Of a DNA stretch of 64,000 nucleotides, positions 26,751 to 34,893 are shown piece by piece. How positions within the stretch are numbered: the first letter of the stretch is position 1; every line of letters starts with the position of its first letter. A model generated the notes under the pieces. The model saw only the letters and a program-made list of their open reading frames with translations. It was not told the origin of the DNA and ran no database searches. Origin of the DNA: Firm-04 sp045642925 (GTDB lineage Bacteria; Bacillota; Clostridia; Oscillospirales; Ruminococcaceae); the NCBI GenBank assembly GCA_045642925.1, contig JAZUJW010000048.1, positions 143,331-207,330 on the forward strand. The letters are read 5' to 3'. The position numbers and the translations under genes are program-made.

Positions 26751-26792
26751 GAGAGGCAAGAGAAACGCATGATACCGTTTCTCTTGCCTCTC
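26751..26792. terminator. long hairpin between convergent genes (hairpin family copy 1)
   Basis: Perfect 17-bp stem GAGAGGCAAGAGAAACG / CGTTTCTCTTGCCTCTC, 8-base loop. Lies between the dockerin gene and the HSP90-like gene and would stop both transcripts. A small AACCCGATTTCGGGTT palindrome precedes it at 26715-26731. Near-identical stems occur at 40288 and 45945. Confidence 0.75.
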
Positions 26793-26839
26793 TTGTTATG
26801 CAGATGGGAATTGCACAGGGAGCGCTCTCTCCTGATGCG

Positions 26840-28648
26840 TCATTCCCCAATGCTCCAGTCCAATAACCGCAGCAGGTTGCTGTTCAATAACTGCATTTCA
26901 TGATTGTGCATCGGATATCCGCCCGTCAGCAATGCCTGAACATACAAGATTTCCAGACAACAGTGCAGACGTTCCTTGTCCCGCAGCGACATCAACCGCT
27001 TTATCAGCGGATTGTCCGTGTTCATGTACAGTCTTGCAACAGCATCTTCATGATAATCCTTCGCAAAGCTTTCCAGAAAGCCGACAAACATTTTGTTCGC
27101 CACTTCCATTGACTTGTGAATATCACGCAGCAACAAGGCTTCTTCATTTACTGTGTACAGCACGGGCAGTTCTTTCGGCTCGAATTTCTTCAGTGCCGCC
27201 GAACAGTCATAATCCTTCAGCAGTTCATTGCATTCCGCCAGCATACACATCGCCGATGTCGGGTCAGAAAGATCAGGCGGTTCCATCATCGCTTCCAATC
27301 CCTGCTGTTCCAGCTTCACAACCACCGCATTCTCTTTCAGAATCGTTATGCGGCTCAAAAGCTGCCGCACATAGGTATACCCCGCATTGACCAGCAAACT
27401 CCATTTTGCAAGGAAAATCGAGGAGAATTGCCGATATTCGTCTATGTATGGTGTGTAGTGGATCGTTTCATCATAGGACAGCAAATCTCTGCCTGTGAAT
27501 GTGCCGAATGAAGTCTCAAATGTCAGGTGCGGGAAAAATGCACGATACAGCGTGTCATCCTCCACCGCCACAGACTGCACCGCCAGACGATGGATGCGCA
27601 CGATTTTTTGCAGCAGACCGTCATTTTCTTTCGATAAGCGGTCAAGATACTGCACAATACAGTCTGAAATCTCGGTACGCGCCTTTTCCAGATTTTCGTC
27701 TTCATAGAAATCTTCTCTCGATGCTGTCGGGCGCAGATACTTTGTGTTGATGAAGCAGCGCAGGAAAAATGCCCATTTCGGAAGCAGTCTGCCGCCATCC
27801 TCTGTCAGCAGCATATTTTTCAGGTAAATGCGATGTACGTTTTTGGCAGTTGGTGCTGTTTCTTCTGCCAGAATAAATGCTACACCCGAAAACAGTCCGC
27901 TTGGCGATTCCAACGGAATATAATCCAAAAACTGCGTCTGAAACAGCTTTTTGCCGAGTCCCATGATTTGTTCGGTGGTGTTATCTCCGACCGCAAACGG
28001 CGGATTCAACCGTGTCCGTTTGTCGCCTGTTTCCAGCCAAATCGGTTCAGGCAGCGGCAAACCATAGTATTGCACCAGCCGTACCAGTTTTTCTTCTGTG
28101 AAGTAGTCGTCCATGTCTTTTTTTGGCTGTAAGATGACCGCTGTGCCAACCTGCGGCAATGCCGCGCAAGGTGCAATGGTGTAAGTGCCGTCAGGCTTTC
28201 CGCACCATTCCAGTGTCACGTCAGGATTCGAAACTGAACGTGTCTGCACCCGAATGCAGTCCGAAACCAAAAAGCACGAAAGCAGTCCGATGCCGAATCT
28301 GCCGATATAATCACCGCAATCACGCTGTTTTTCCACATCATGCTTGGAAGACTGTCCGATGACCGCCAAAAAACGATGAATTTCCGCTTCCGTCAAGCCT
28401 GTGCCGGTATCGGTAAAGGTCAGCACAGTTTTGCCTTCTTCGTCTGCGGAAAGCCGCAGTGTAACACAGTCGTTGCCGTCATCCGCCATGCCTTTTGCAC
28501 GTTTCGCGGCAATCGCATCGACTGCGTTTTGCAGCAGTTCACGGACATATACATCCGGAGAACTGTACAGGTGATTCGACAGAATATCAATCATGCCGCC
28601 CAGATTGACCTGAAACAGGAACGGCGAATTTTCCTTTTCGTTTGCCAA
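26840..28648 (-). CDS. HSP90-family chaperone-like ATPase
   Basis: 602 residues with an N-terminal GHKL ATPase domain: ELLQNAVDAIAAK (catalytic Glu37, Asn41), DTGTGLTEAEI (Asp80, Gly82) and IGRFGIGLLSCF (lid glycines). Middle-domain sequence follows (SGLFSGVAFIL, the HtpG-like RIYLKNMLLTEDGGRLLPKW, and PTASREDFYEDENLE). It matches HtpG in order but is divergent and close to the 'HSP90 family protein' group rather than standard HtpG (about 620-640 residues). Clients are unknown. Preceded by AGGAGGAACATTC; a membrane-protein gene 43 bp upstream shares its promoter. Confidence 0.85.
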   Translation of the reverse strand: MANEKENSPFLFQVNLGGMIDILSNHLYSSPDVYVRELLQNAVDAIAAKRAKGMADDGNDCVTLRLSADEEGKTVLTFTDTGTGLTEAEIHRFLAVIGQSSKHDVEKQRDCGDYIGRFGIGLLSCFLVSDCIRVQTRSVSNPDVTLEWCGKPDGTYTIAPCAALPQVGTAVILQPKKDMDDYFTEEKLVRLVQYYGLPLPEPIWLETGDKRTRLNPPFAVGDNTTEQIMGLGKKLFQTQFLDYIPLESPSGLFSGVAFILAEETAPTAKNVHRIYLKNMLLTEDGGRLLPKWAFFLRCFINTKYLRPTASREDFYEDENLEKARTEISDCIVQYLDRLSKENDGLLQKIVRIHRLAVQSVAVEDDTLYRAFFPHLTFETSFGTFTGRDLLSYDETIHYTPYIDEYRQFSSIFLAKWSLLVNAGYTYVRQLLSRITILKENAVVVKLEQQGLEAMMEPPDLSDPTSAMCMLAECNELLKDYDCSAALKKFEPKELPVLYTVNEEALLLRDIHKSMEVANKMFVGFLESFAKDYHEDAVARLYMNTDNPLIKRLMSLRDKERLHCCLEILYVQALLTGGYPMHNHEMQLLNSNLLRLLDWSIGE

Positions 28649-28691
28649 TGAATGTTCCTCCTTTGTACGGGAATACTATCCTGCAAGGGAT

Positions 28692-29171
28692 TTATGATGC
28701 CTTTTTTGCTTTCGCGGTTTTCGGCATATTCCGGGTGGCTTCTTTCTTTTTCTTCTTCGTGAACCAGAACAGCCATTCCACACCGCCCCAAAGCAGTATG
28801 ATTGCCAGCGGAATGATGCCAAGTGCCATCCAGAATATACTATATTCGATACCGTTCAGCAATTCCAGCTTTTGATCGACCAGCCAGTGGTTTGTTTCGA
28901 CCAATGTCGTGATGATGAAGCCGAACAGATAGGAAAGCAGTCCCCACATTCCACCCATTACGACCATATTCTGCGGTTTGTTCCAGTCTTTCCGAAACCA
29001 CAGCGGACTCAGTGAGATCAGAAGGATTCCAAGCAGGAGCGGTACGCCGAATACCAGCAGAAATGATACAAAATCAGGCATATACATTCCGTTTTCATCC
29101 AGTGCATCCCACACCGAAATTGAAACCCATCCCACGACCTGCATCATAAATGCATAAATCAACTGTACCAT
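28692..29171 (-). CDS. three- or four-pass membrane protein, unknown function
   Basis: 159 residues with hydrophobic segments MVQLIYAFMMQVVGWVSISV, FLLVFGVPLLLGILLISL, MGGMWGLLSYLFGFIITTLV and YSIFWMALGIIPLAIILLWG, then a Lys-rich tail (KKKKKEATRNMPKTAKAKKA). First gene of a two-gene operon with the HSP90-like ATPase. No family recognised; the pairing suggests, but does not show, a membrane partner for the chaperone. Confidence 0.7.
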   Translation of the reverse strand: MVQLIYAFMMQVVGWVSISVWDALDENGMYMPDFVSFLLVFGVPLLLGILLISLSPLWFRKDWNKPQNMVVMGGMWGLLSYLFGFIITTLVETNHWLVDQKLELLNGIEYSIFWMALGIIPLAIILLWGGVEWLFWFTKKKKKEATRNMPKTAKAKKAS

Positions 29172-29207
29172 ATTTTCATACGACCTTTCCGCAAATATCT
29201 ATGATAC

Positions 29208-29236
29208 AGTATAGCACAAAAGCGGCATCCTGTCAA
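29208..29236 (-). promoter_or_regulatory. sigma-A promoter of the HSP90-like operon
   Basis: Minus strand TTGACA (29231-29236), 17-bp spacer, TATACT (29208-29213). No CIRCE or CtsR-type repeat is seen beside it. Confidence 0.8.
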
Positions 29237-29283
29237 ATATTATACAGCAAAATCCGCAGAAAAACAGATTTATTTGCAGGGGC

Positions 29284-29312
29284 TTTACAATGTTAAAGAA
29301 ACATGGTATAAT
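29284..29312 (+). promoter_or_regulatory. sigma-A promoter with a 155-base leader
   Basis: TTTACA (29284-29289), 17-bp spacer, TATAAT (29307-29312). The leader to the ATG at 29468 has a small stem CATCTGATTGCATGAGATG near 29418-29436 and AGGAG just before the start. The promoter is divergent from the HSP90-like operon. Confidence 0.75.
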
Positions 29313-29467
29313 AAATTGATACCCCAACGAACTCTTGAACTGATCTGCTTGTCTAAATGCCGATCTGCGCATCTAATATGCAAGCGTTCATTGGAACATC
29401 AATATCATATCATCTGATTGCATGAGATGATTGTTAATATGTTGATCTAAGAGAGGAGTGACCCGCA

Positions 29468-30352
29468 ATGCCCCTTCTGAATGTACGTCCTATTTTCCTT
29501 CCATGCTCCCGATACCCTTATTATGAAGTATGGAATGCCCAGATGGTCAATTTCGTTCCCAGCACCTCTATGGAACGTGCGCAGCGTAATATTAAAGAAG
29601 TGTTCCGCGTTTTTGATAAACGTTTTCCGAATAAGAAATTGTTGGAAATTTCGCTTGCTTCCCTTCAGCTTCCGCTTGGCAAAGACCTCTGCCCACAATA
29701 CTTGAAAAAGAATATCCCGAGCAAAGGCGGGCTGTTTCCTGTAGAGAGTCTGTTTCAAGCCAGCAAGGTTTTCGTAGAAGGCGGCCCATACGAAGATTTG
29801 TATGATTATGACGCGCTGGAAATCAAAGATGATCCGCGTTTGCTGCATAGCGGCATTCTGACAAGTTATCGCTTCGAAAATCAGGAATACCCGCTGCATC
29901 CGAAAACTGCCTTTTTTGATTATATGTATATGCAGGCATTGCTCGAACCGCAGAATGCCGAAATCTGCAATCAGCTTCTGGAGTATGATGCCTTCTGTGA
30001 CATTCTGTTTCAGGAAAAGCGTGATTTCGTTTGTCCTGCACGTTCCGCAGTTGTGTTCGTTTCGCTGATGCGCTTGGGGATTCTCCAGAAAATGCATAGC
30101 TTCGAAGAATTCTGCACCGTCATCACAGGCAACAACGAAGGCAGGACAACACAAGTCCGTACACAGGCAGATGAATTTCATGTCGGTGACAGCATCATGC
30201 ATCCCAGTTGGGGAAAGGGACGTATCATTGCGACCGTGCCCAAACTGCTGGTACATTTCAACGGCGAAGCCGGCGATAAATTTATGAATCCTTCCTATGT
30301 TAAGGAAAACTGTCAGTTGCTTCCTGCGGAAACACTTGAACAGTCTGAATGA
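29468..30352 (+). CDS. NADAR-like protein with C-terminal Tudor-like domain (uncertain)
   Basis: 294 residues, no signal or membrane segment. The first ~225 residues carry VESLFQASKVFVEGGPYED (residues 92-110), which recalls the xEHxYQxxKF core of NADAR ADP-ribosyl hydrolases, with YPLHPKTAFFDYMYMQALLE further on. Residues about 236-285, starting FHVGDSIMHPSWGKGRI, resemble the Tudor-like C-terminal domain of PcrA/UvrD helicases that binds RNA polymerase. The pairing suggests a nucleotide- or ADP-ribose-related enzyme brought to a partner. Neither match was tested by search. It has its own promoter and stands alone. Confidence 0.5.
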   Translation: MPLLNVRPIFLPCSRYPYYEVWNAQMVNFVPSTSMERAQRNIKEVFRVFDKRFPNKKLLEISLASLQLPLGKDLCPQYLKKNIPSKGGLFPVESLFQASKVFVEGGPYEDLYDYDALEIKDDPRLLHSGILTSYRFENQEYPLHPKTAFFDYMYMQALLEPQNAEICNQLLEYDAFCDILFQEKRDFVCPARSAVVFVSLMRLGILQKMHSFEEFCTVITGNNEGRTTQVRTQADEFHVGDSIMHPSWGKGRIIATVPKLLVHFNGEAGDKFMNPSYVKENCQLLPAETLEQSE

Positions 30353-30359
30353 ACCGCAA

Positions 30360-30389
30360 GGGGTAAGGCTTCCGAGAACGCCTTACCCC
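30360..30389 (+). terminator. strong hairpin after the NADAR-like gene
   Basis: GGGGTAAGGC / GCCTTACCCC, perfect 10 bp with a 10-base loop, 7 bp after the stop codon. It is not followed by a T-run, so it may act as a 3'-end stabiliser or a weak terminator. Confidence 0.55.
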
Positions 30390-30421
30390 ATTCCCATGTC
30401 CCGAAAGAAAGGAATGTTTCC

Positions 30422-31243
30422 ATGAGTGCATCCCGCAAAAAAACGATTCTGATTGTCGCCATTGTGCTGTGTATTGCAGGTTTATGGCTGCTGCTTTGGC
30501 ATCGTATCGGCGATTCTGTTTCGGAAGCGGAAGTATCTGCTGCCTATGCGCAGTTCACTTTTGCTGATGCGTATTACGAAGAATGTGACCTGCGTGTTGT
30601 ACAGCTTTATGATTCTGCGGTGACAGCAATCGACAACGCTTGCTGCGGCAGCAAAGCGGGAGAAGTGTCGTTTCCGGATGGTACGTTTTCCGTGTATCAT
30701 CTTGCATCGCTTGAACAGGCGGACAAACAGGACGGTATCCTCCTGATGGACTATAACGGAAAACTGCGCAGCTATGAACTTTCAGGCTTTACTGCACTGG
30801 ATGGTACACCGAGCATCACGGAAGTTTGTGCCGCATATGGCATTGCATCCGCAGAAAATATCTGCGCCGTGCATCTTTCCGATACCGAAGGCAATCCACT
30901 GCAAACCTTGTCCGATGAAGCGGAAATTCAGCAGTTCTACGACAAAATGATTGCACTGGGAGAAGCGCTTCGTCCCGCAGAACAGGCAAAAATGTATTAT
31001 GATGTGTACGCTGAACTTTATGGCGAAAACGGCTTCACGGACGATTTGGCGCTGGAAGGAGAGTCCCTTACGCCATGCAGTGATGAAGCCGCCGAACGGG
31101 CATATACGCTATGGGGCGATGGAATGTCTGTTGTCACCATTGAACTGGATAATGGGCTGTGGATGACCGATCTGGTCTATGCGCCTGTTCCGCAAATCTT
31201 CACGATTGTCGGCAGTTATCGTCTGACGGAAGCATTTTTCTGA
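30422..31243 (+). CDS. membrane-anchored extracellular protein, unknown function
   Basis: 273 residues. One N-terminal membrane helix (ILIVAIVLCIAGLWLLLW) without a lipobox or clear cleavage site, then a soluble outside domain with six Cys, including CC near residue 74. No repeats or known motif. AGAAAGGAATG precedes the ATG. It lies 69 bp after the preceding gene across a strong hairpin, so joint transcription is uncertain. Confidence 0.65.
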   Translation: MSASRKKTILIVAIVLCIAGLWLLLWHRIGDSVSEAEVSAAYAQFTFADAYYEECDLRVVQLYDSAVTAIDNACCGSKAGEVSFPDGTFSVYHLASLEQADKQDGILLMDYNGKLRSYELSGFTALDGTPSITEVCAAYGIASAENICAVHLSDTEGNPLQTLSDEAEIQQFYDKMIALGEALRPAEQAKMYYDVYAELYGENGFTDDLALEGESLTPCSDEAAERAYTLWGDGMSVVTIELDNGLWMTDLVYAPVPQIFTIVGSYRLTEAFF

Positions 31244-31280
31244 AATTTTGCCCATAGAGCGCCGAATTTTGCACACAAGG

Positions 31281-31309
31281 TTGACATTTCTCCCACTCTG
31301 TGCTATAAT
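31281..31309 (+). promoter_or_regulatory. sigma-A promoter of the degV gene
   Basis: TTGACA (31281-31286), 17-bp spacer, TATAAT (31304-31309); leader of about 30 bases. Confidence 0.85.
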
Positions 31310-31342
31310 GAATATATATTATGCCATGATTGGAGCGTATTT

Positions 31343-32218
31343 ATGACTGAATATATAATTGCGGCGGCATCTACTGCGGATTTGCCGCATACCTTTTATG
31401 AAGCACATAGTGTGCCGTGCATCCGTTATACCTACGCGATCGGTATGGATGTCTATGAAGATGACTGCCGTGAGGACAGCCGTCAGAAAGCATATGAACA
31501 AATGCGGCAGGGCGTGGTCTATTCCACTTCCATGATCAATGCCGCCACATATTACCAGTTCTTCCATAAACTCATGGAAACAGGCAAAAACGTCATTTTC
31601 CTTGATATGTCCAAGGAGATGTCCAGTTCTCACAACGCCGCAGATGAAGCTGCTGATGAGATTCGCAAGGAATTCACCGACCAGACGCGTTATTTGATGG
31701 ATACCCGCAGTATTTCGGGCGGTCTGGGCATTCTGGTGTCAGAGATGGTGCGCCGTCATGAGGAAGGAATGTCCTTTGAGGATGTCATTGCGTGGGGCGA
31801 ATCGCATAAGCTTAAAATCATGCACCGCTTCACGGTCGATGACCTGCACTACCTCAAACGCGGCGGCAGAGTGTCCAATGCTTCTGCGATGGTCGGTTCG
31901 ATGCTTGCCATCAAGCCCGTGTTGTATGTTCCTGATGACGGAAAGCTGACGGTCGGTTCAAAGGTGCGCGGCAGAAAAGCCGCACTCAATGCCATCATGG
32001 ACGGTATTACCCGCGACATGATCGAACCGGAGGGGCAGGTCGTACATATCAATCACGCAGACTGCATGGACGATGCACTCTGGCTGAAAGCGCAGATCCT
32101 CGAAAAATATCCCACCATCGGCGGTGTGGAGATCTCCAATCTGGGCGTTATCATTGGTTCGCACTGCGGCCCCGGTCTGCTGACGGTCTTTTACTTTGGC
32201 GACCAGCGCAAAGCATAA
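31343..32218 (+). CDS. DegV family fatty-acid-binding protein
   Basis: 291 residues, cytoplasmic. DegV/FakB proteins hold a fatty acid for phosphorylation by FakA during use of exogenous fatty acids. Seen: AASTADLPH at the N-terminus, the head-group pocket VYSTSMINAATY (FakB usually reads TSQPS here, so this is a divergent form), the glycine motif DTRSISGGLGILV, HYLKRGGRVSNASA, IKPVLYVPDDGKLTV and the final IGSHCGPGLLTVFY. The ATG has GGAG 7 bases upstream. No fakA gene in the window. Confidence 0.88.
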   Translation: MTEYIIAAASTADLPHTFYEAHSVPCIRYTYAIGMDVYEDDCREDSRQKAYEQMRQGVVYSTSMINAATYYQFFHKLMETGKNVIFLDMSKEMSSSHNAADEAADEIRKEFTDQTRYLMDTRSISGGLGILVSEMVRRHEEGMSFEDVIAWGESHKLKIMHRFTVDDLHYLKRGGRVSNASAMVGSMLAIKPVLYVPDDGKLTVGSKVRGRKAALNAIMDGITRDMIEPEGQVVHINHADCMDDALWLKAQILEKYPTIGGVEISNLGVIIGSHCGPGLLTVFYFGDQRKA

Positions 32219-32234
32219 TTTTTTACGAAACAAA

Positions 32235-32274
32235 AGCCGATATGCACAAGGATTTCCGTGCATATCGGCTTTTT
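32235..32274 (+). terminator. terminator of the degV gene
   Basis: Perfect 13-bp stem AGCCGATATGCAC / GTGCATATCGGCT, 10-base loop, then TTTTTC. Convergent with the gene that ends at 32280. Confidence 0.9.
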
Positions 32275-32279
32275 CGTAT

Positions 32280-32726
32280 TCATTGGAATAGATAATAGGC
32301 AGGAACGCTCGCAAATACGATGCAAAACAGCCCGTTCAGAAGGATTTCCCGCTGTCCTGCCGTGAACCAGTTCGGATGAAGCGGGTCATACCAGATCGGG
32401 ACAGTCGAGCCTTTTTTGAGGGCGCGGCGCGTCAGCAGGTCGCAGGAACCTTTATGAACCACGCCGTCCGCAGACGTGTAGCGCAGATGCGCAATTCGTG
32501 ATTCATACGAAAGAAATCCTGTTGCGGGCAAGCCGCGGTTGCGCAGTATCATGCAGAATATCGTCTTGCCAAGGCAAAGCAGGAATGGTATCGACAAAAT
32601 GAAGGTTGCAGCTGCCTTTGGGGAAATCATGCCCTTCGAAGAAAGCAGTGCCGCCAAAAACACTGCCGCGAGAATGCCAAGCGCCCACATCAGCAGTTTG
32701 ATGGCAATGTGAAATAATTCTTTCAT
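32280..32726 (-). CDS. membrane protein, DUF3592-like
   Basis: 148 residues. The ATG at 32726 overlaps the Nudix stop codon (ATGA). Two N-terminal helices (MWALGILAAVFLAALLSS, AAATFILSIPFLLCLGKTIF), a short beta-like domain reading RYTSADGVVHKGSCD and GSTVPIWYDPLHPNWF, then a last helix. The GxxVxxxYDPxxP pattern is what DUF3592 proteins show. Third gene of an operon with the Nudix and MinD-like genes. Function unknown. Confidence 0.6.
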   Translation of the reverse strand: MKELFHIAIKLLMWALGILAAVFLAALLSSKGMISPKAAATFILSIPFLLCLGKTIFCMILRNRGLPATGFLSYESRIAHLRYTSADGVVHKGSCDLLTRRALKKGSTVPIWYDPLHPNWFTAGQREILLNGLFCIVFASVPAYYLFQ

Positions 32727-33226
32727 ACGCCGCAGTCCGTTTCTCCGATGACCGCGCCGACCAGCTTTTGAATGATGCTGCCTTCCCGTACCGTGTGGAA
32801 TGCTTCCTGTGGGGAAAACCACTTTGCTTCTGCGACTTCGCCCGAACAATGCAGTGCCGCTTTCTGGACTTTCGCACAGAAACAAAGCATTAACTGGTCT
32901 TTTGCGGGATGCCATGCGCTCAGGACATACGATACTGCTTCGGGTTCAATGCCGATTTCCTCCAGCACTTCACGTTTTGCAGCATCTTCTGCGGTTTCAC
33001 CGCATTTCATGTATCCTGCCACACCGACATAGCGCGTGACATCGCCATAACTCTGCCGAATCAGCGCAATTTCACCCAGTTCATTCTGCACCACAGAAAG
33101 TACACAGGTGCTAAAATAATCGAACAGCGGGCGCTGACATTTTTCGCAGTATGGCATCTGTCCTTCATCCCCGATTTCCCGCAGCACTGCTTTCGTGCCG
33201 CATTCGGGGCAAAATGTAAACTTCAT
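32723..33226 (-). CDS. Nudix hydrolase with N-terminal zinc ribbon (NudC-like)
   Basis: 167 residues. The zinc ribbon is CPEC (6-9) and CEKC (27-30), as in NAD pyrophosphatases of the NudC group. The Nudix box is complete: GYMKCGETAEDAAKREVLEE followed by IGI, with all the metal-binding glutamates. It should hydrolyse a nucleoside-diphosphate-linked substrate such as NAD(H). Shorter than E. coli NudC (257), because the N-terminal domain is missing. The ATG follows GGAGGACAACGC. Confidence 0.85.
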   Translation of the reverse strand: MKFTFCPECGTKAVLREIGDEGQMPYCEKCQRPLFDYFSTCVLSVVQNELGEIALIRQSYGDVTRYVGVAGYMKCGETAEDAAKREVLEEIGIEPEAVSYVLSAWHPAKDQLMLCFCAKVQKAALHCSGEVAEAKWFSPQEAFHTVREGSIIQKLVGAVIGETDCGV

Positions 33227-33239
33227 GCGTTGTCCTCCG

Positions 33240-33929
33240 TCATTCTGCTTTATTCCAAGGCAGTTTCACCATTACGGGAATCTGCGTGAGGGCTGCAGGC
33301 GCATTTTCAGGCATGGGTACGGTTTCGGGAATCGTGGTGCAGAGAATGGGCAGGTGCATCCGTTCAGAAAGTTCCGTGCAGAGTGGGAGGCTTTCCAGAA
33401 TCATTTCCGCATTTGTTTCCAAGCCGAGATTCGTGTTATTGACAATGCCTGTCAGCTTCATGCGGCTTGCACGTTCGATGCCTTCCAGATACCGCTGTGC
33501 TTCCTCTGCGGTGCGTGTCAGGTATCGGCGGAATGAAACTACCGCAATCATGTCCATTTCATTGGTTTCGGCATAGCTGTTCAGGACATGGGAATAGCGT
33601 CCCAGCGCCACTGCACCGTCATCATCGCCGCCGACATCAATGATAATATAGCCTTCTGATGCCGCAAGTCCGCCAAGGTCAAACTGCACGCTCGGAATAT
33701 CCACGTTGGTATTGGCATAATCGGGCGCACGCAGTGTAATGCCGTGGGCTGCAAACTCCTCTTTGAAGTCTGCGGTGCGGAAATAAGGGTTGACCAAGTC
33801 AAAGTCCACGACCGTCACGGGCTGACCTGTTTTTGCAAGTTCCAGTGCAAGTGCGGCAGAAAAATTCGTCTTGCCGCTGCCATAGTGACCGGTCACAACA
33901 GTAATTTTCTTTGGAGTATACAAAGCCAT
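33240..33929 (-). CDS. MinD/ParA-like P-loop ATPase
   Basis: 229 residues of the SIMIBI class. Walker A TGHYGSGKTNFSAALA at residues 13-28 (not the deviant KGGxGKT form), switch region VVDFDLVNPYFRTADF, and Walker B YIIIDVGGDDDGAVALG. It keeps the fold used by CobQ/MinD proteins but lacks the C-terminal membrane helix of MinD. A role in assembling or locating a partner is likely; the partner is unknown. First gene of the Nudix/DUF3592-like operon. Confidence 0.75.
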   Translation of the reverse strand: MALYTPKKITVVTGHYGSGKTNFSAALALELAKTGQPVTVVDFDLVNPYFRTADFKEEFAAHGITLRAPDYANTNVDIPSVQFDLGGLAASEGYIIIDVGGDDDGAVALGRYSHVLNSYAETNEMDMIAVVSFRRYLTRTAEEAQRYLEGIERASRMKLTGIVNNTNLGLETNAEMILESLPLCTELSERMHLPILCTTIPETVPMPENAPAALTQIPVMVKLPWNKAE

Positions 33930-33960
33930 CGCATCCTTTTTTCAGAATCAGTACTTGTTT

Positions 33961-33989
33961 ATTATACCACAGTGCTGCTAAAAAAGCAA
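33961..33989 (-). promoter_or_regulatory. sigma-A promoter of the MinD-like operon
   Basis: Minus strand TTGCTT (33984-33989), 17-bp spacer, TATAAT (33961-33966); leader of about 25 bases. Confidence 0.75.
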
Positions 33990-34000
33990 GCAAAAATGAG

Positions 34001-34034
34001 AAATTCCCCTCCTATCTTACGATAAAAGGGGAAT
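34001..34034 (-). terminator. terminator of the ylxM-ffh-rpsP-khpA operon
   Basis: Minus strand ATTCCCCT / AGGGGAAT stem, loop about 16 bases, then TTTCTCATTTTTGC. Lies 33 bp after the khpA stop. Confidence 0.7.
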
Positions 34035-34066
34035 ACCGCAACGTATTCGCAACAGAATTGCAAGGC

Positions 34067-34300
34067 TTAGTCGATTTCGACAATAACCTTCTGATTTTCA
34101 CGAGCTGCGCCTGCGCGCATCAAAGTACGAATCGCTTTCGCAATGCGTCCCTGCTTGCCGATGACACGTCCCATGTCGTCCGAAGCAACATTCAGGTGCA
34201 GAACGATCACGCCGTCTTCGTTCGGCTCGTCTTCCGTGATGCTGATTGCATTTTTATCTGCAACCAGACCTTCTACGATTGCATACAACAGTTCCTTCAT
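34067..34300 (-). CDS. khpA: KH-domain RNA-binding protein KhpA
   Basis: 77 residues, the usual length of KhpA (YlqC). One KH domain with the GxxG loop in DMGRVIGKQGRIAKAIRTLM. KhpA pairs with KhpB/Jag and binds many RNAs, affecting cell elongation in Gram-positive cocci. Placed directly after rpsP, as in most Firmicutes; rimM and trmD, which normally come next, are missing here. Last gene of the operon. Confidence 0.93.
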   Translation of the reverse strand: MKELLYAIVEGLVADKNAISITEDEPNEDGVIVLHLNVASDDMGRVIGKQGRIAKAIRTLMRAGAARENQKVIVEID

Positions 34301-34352
34301 AGTGGTTCTCCCAAAAAGTTTGTCGATACGTTCGCTGCAAGTACCGATGCAA

Positions 34353-34595
34353 TTAGAGCATACCCTGCTTTTTCAGGATGCCTCTGACGGTATCCGTAGG
34401 CTGAGCGCCGTTTGCAAGCCAAGTCTTTGCCTTCTCTGCGTCAATCTTCACCACGTTCGGCTCCTTGGTCGGATCGTAGTAACCGATCTCCTCGATGAAG
34501 CGACCATCTCTGGGGTATCTGCCGTCAGCAACAACGATACGATAGAACGGAGCTTTCTTTGCGCCCATTCTTCTCAGACGAATCTTTACTGCCAT
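34353..34595 (-). CDS. rpsP: 30S ribosomal protein S16
   Basis: 80 residues, full length. MAVKIRLRRMGAKKAPFYRI is the standard S16 start, with the conserved RDGRFIEEIGYYDP following. Small-subunit assembly protein. GGAGGTG lies 8 bases before the ATG. In the operon between the small membrane proteins and khpA. Confidence 0.98.
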   Translation of the reverse strand: MAVKIRLRRMGAKKAPFYRIVVADGRYPRDGRFIEEIGYYDPTKEPNVVKIDAEKAKTWLANGAQPTDTVRGILKKQGML

Positions 34596-34671
34596 TGTGT
34601 TTTCACCTCCACAAAAAATTCATGTAAATATTTCACGCAATTACTTGCGATGAAAGCAATCGTTCATGCGG

Positions 34672-34878
34672 TCAATCTCCATAGATCAGGAGCATCAGCC
34701 CGCAGATCAAAACCAATACACCAGAGATAACGGACAGGATTCTTGTAGCTTTTCTGCCAATCATTGAATCCCAAGTGCGTGCTTTTCCATGCTCAAAAAA
34801 GAAGTCCCAGTTTGCCAGACCGGCATAGATGGAGATTCCGGCACAGATAAAGAATAAAATAGCGAATAATGTCTTCAT
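34672..34878 (-). CDS. small two-helix membrane protein, Imm17-like
   Basis: 68 residues: helix 1 TLFAILFFICAGISIYAGL, a loop NWDFFFEHGKARTWDSMIGRKATRI, helix 2 SVISGVLVLICGLMLLIYG. The NWxFF...GRxxARI pattern is that of Imm17-type small membrane proteins; the immunity label comes from toxin neighbourhoods elsewhere and need not apply here. One of three such genes set between ffh and rpsP. Confidence 0.6.
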   Translation of the reverse strand: MKTLFAILFFICAGISIYAGLANWDFFFEHGKARTWDSMIGRKATRILSVISGVLVLICGLMLLIYGD

Positions 34879-34893
34879 TTTTCGCCTCCGGTG

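Noticed and set aside
34672..34878. Toxin-immunity system based on the Imm17-like protein
   Set aside because: No polymorphic toxin or secretion gene nearby; all neighbours are SRP and ribosome genes.
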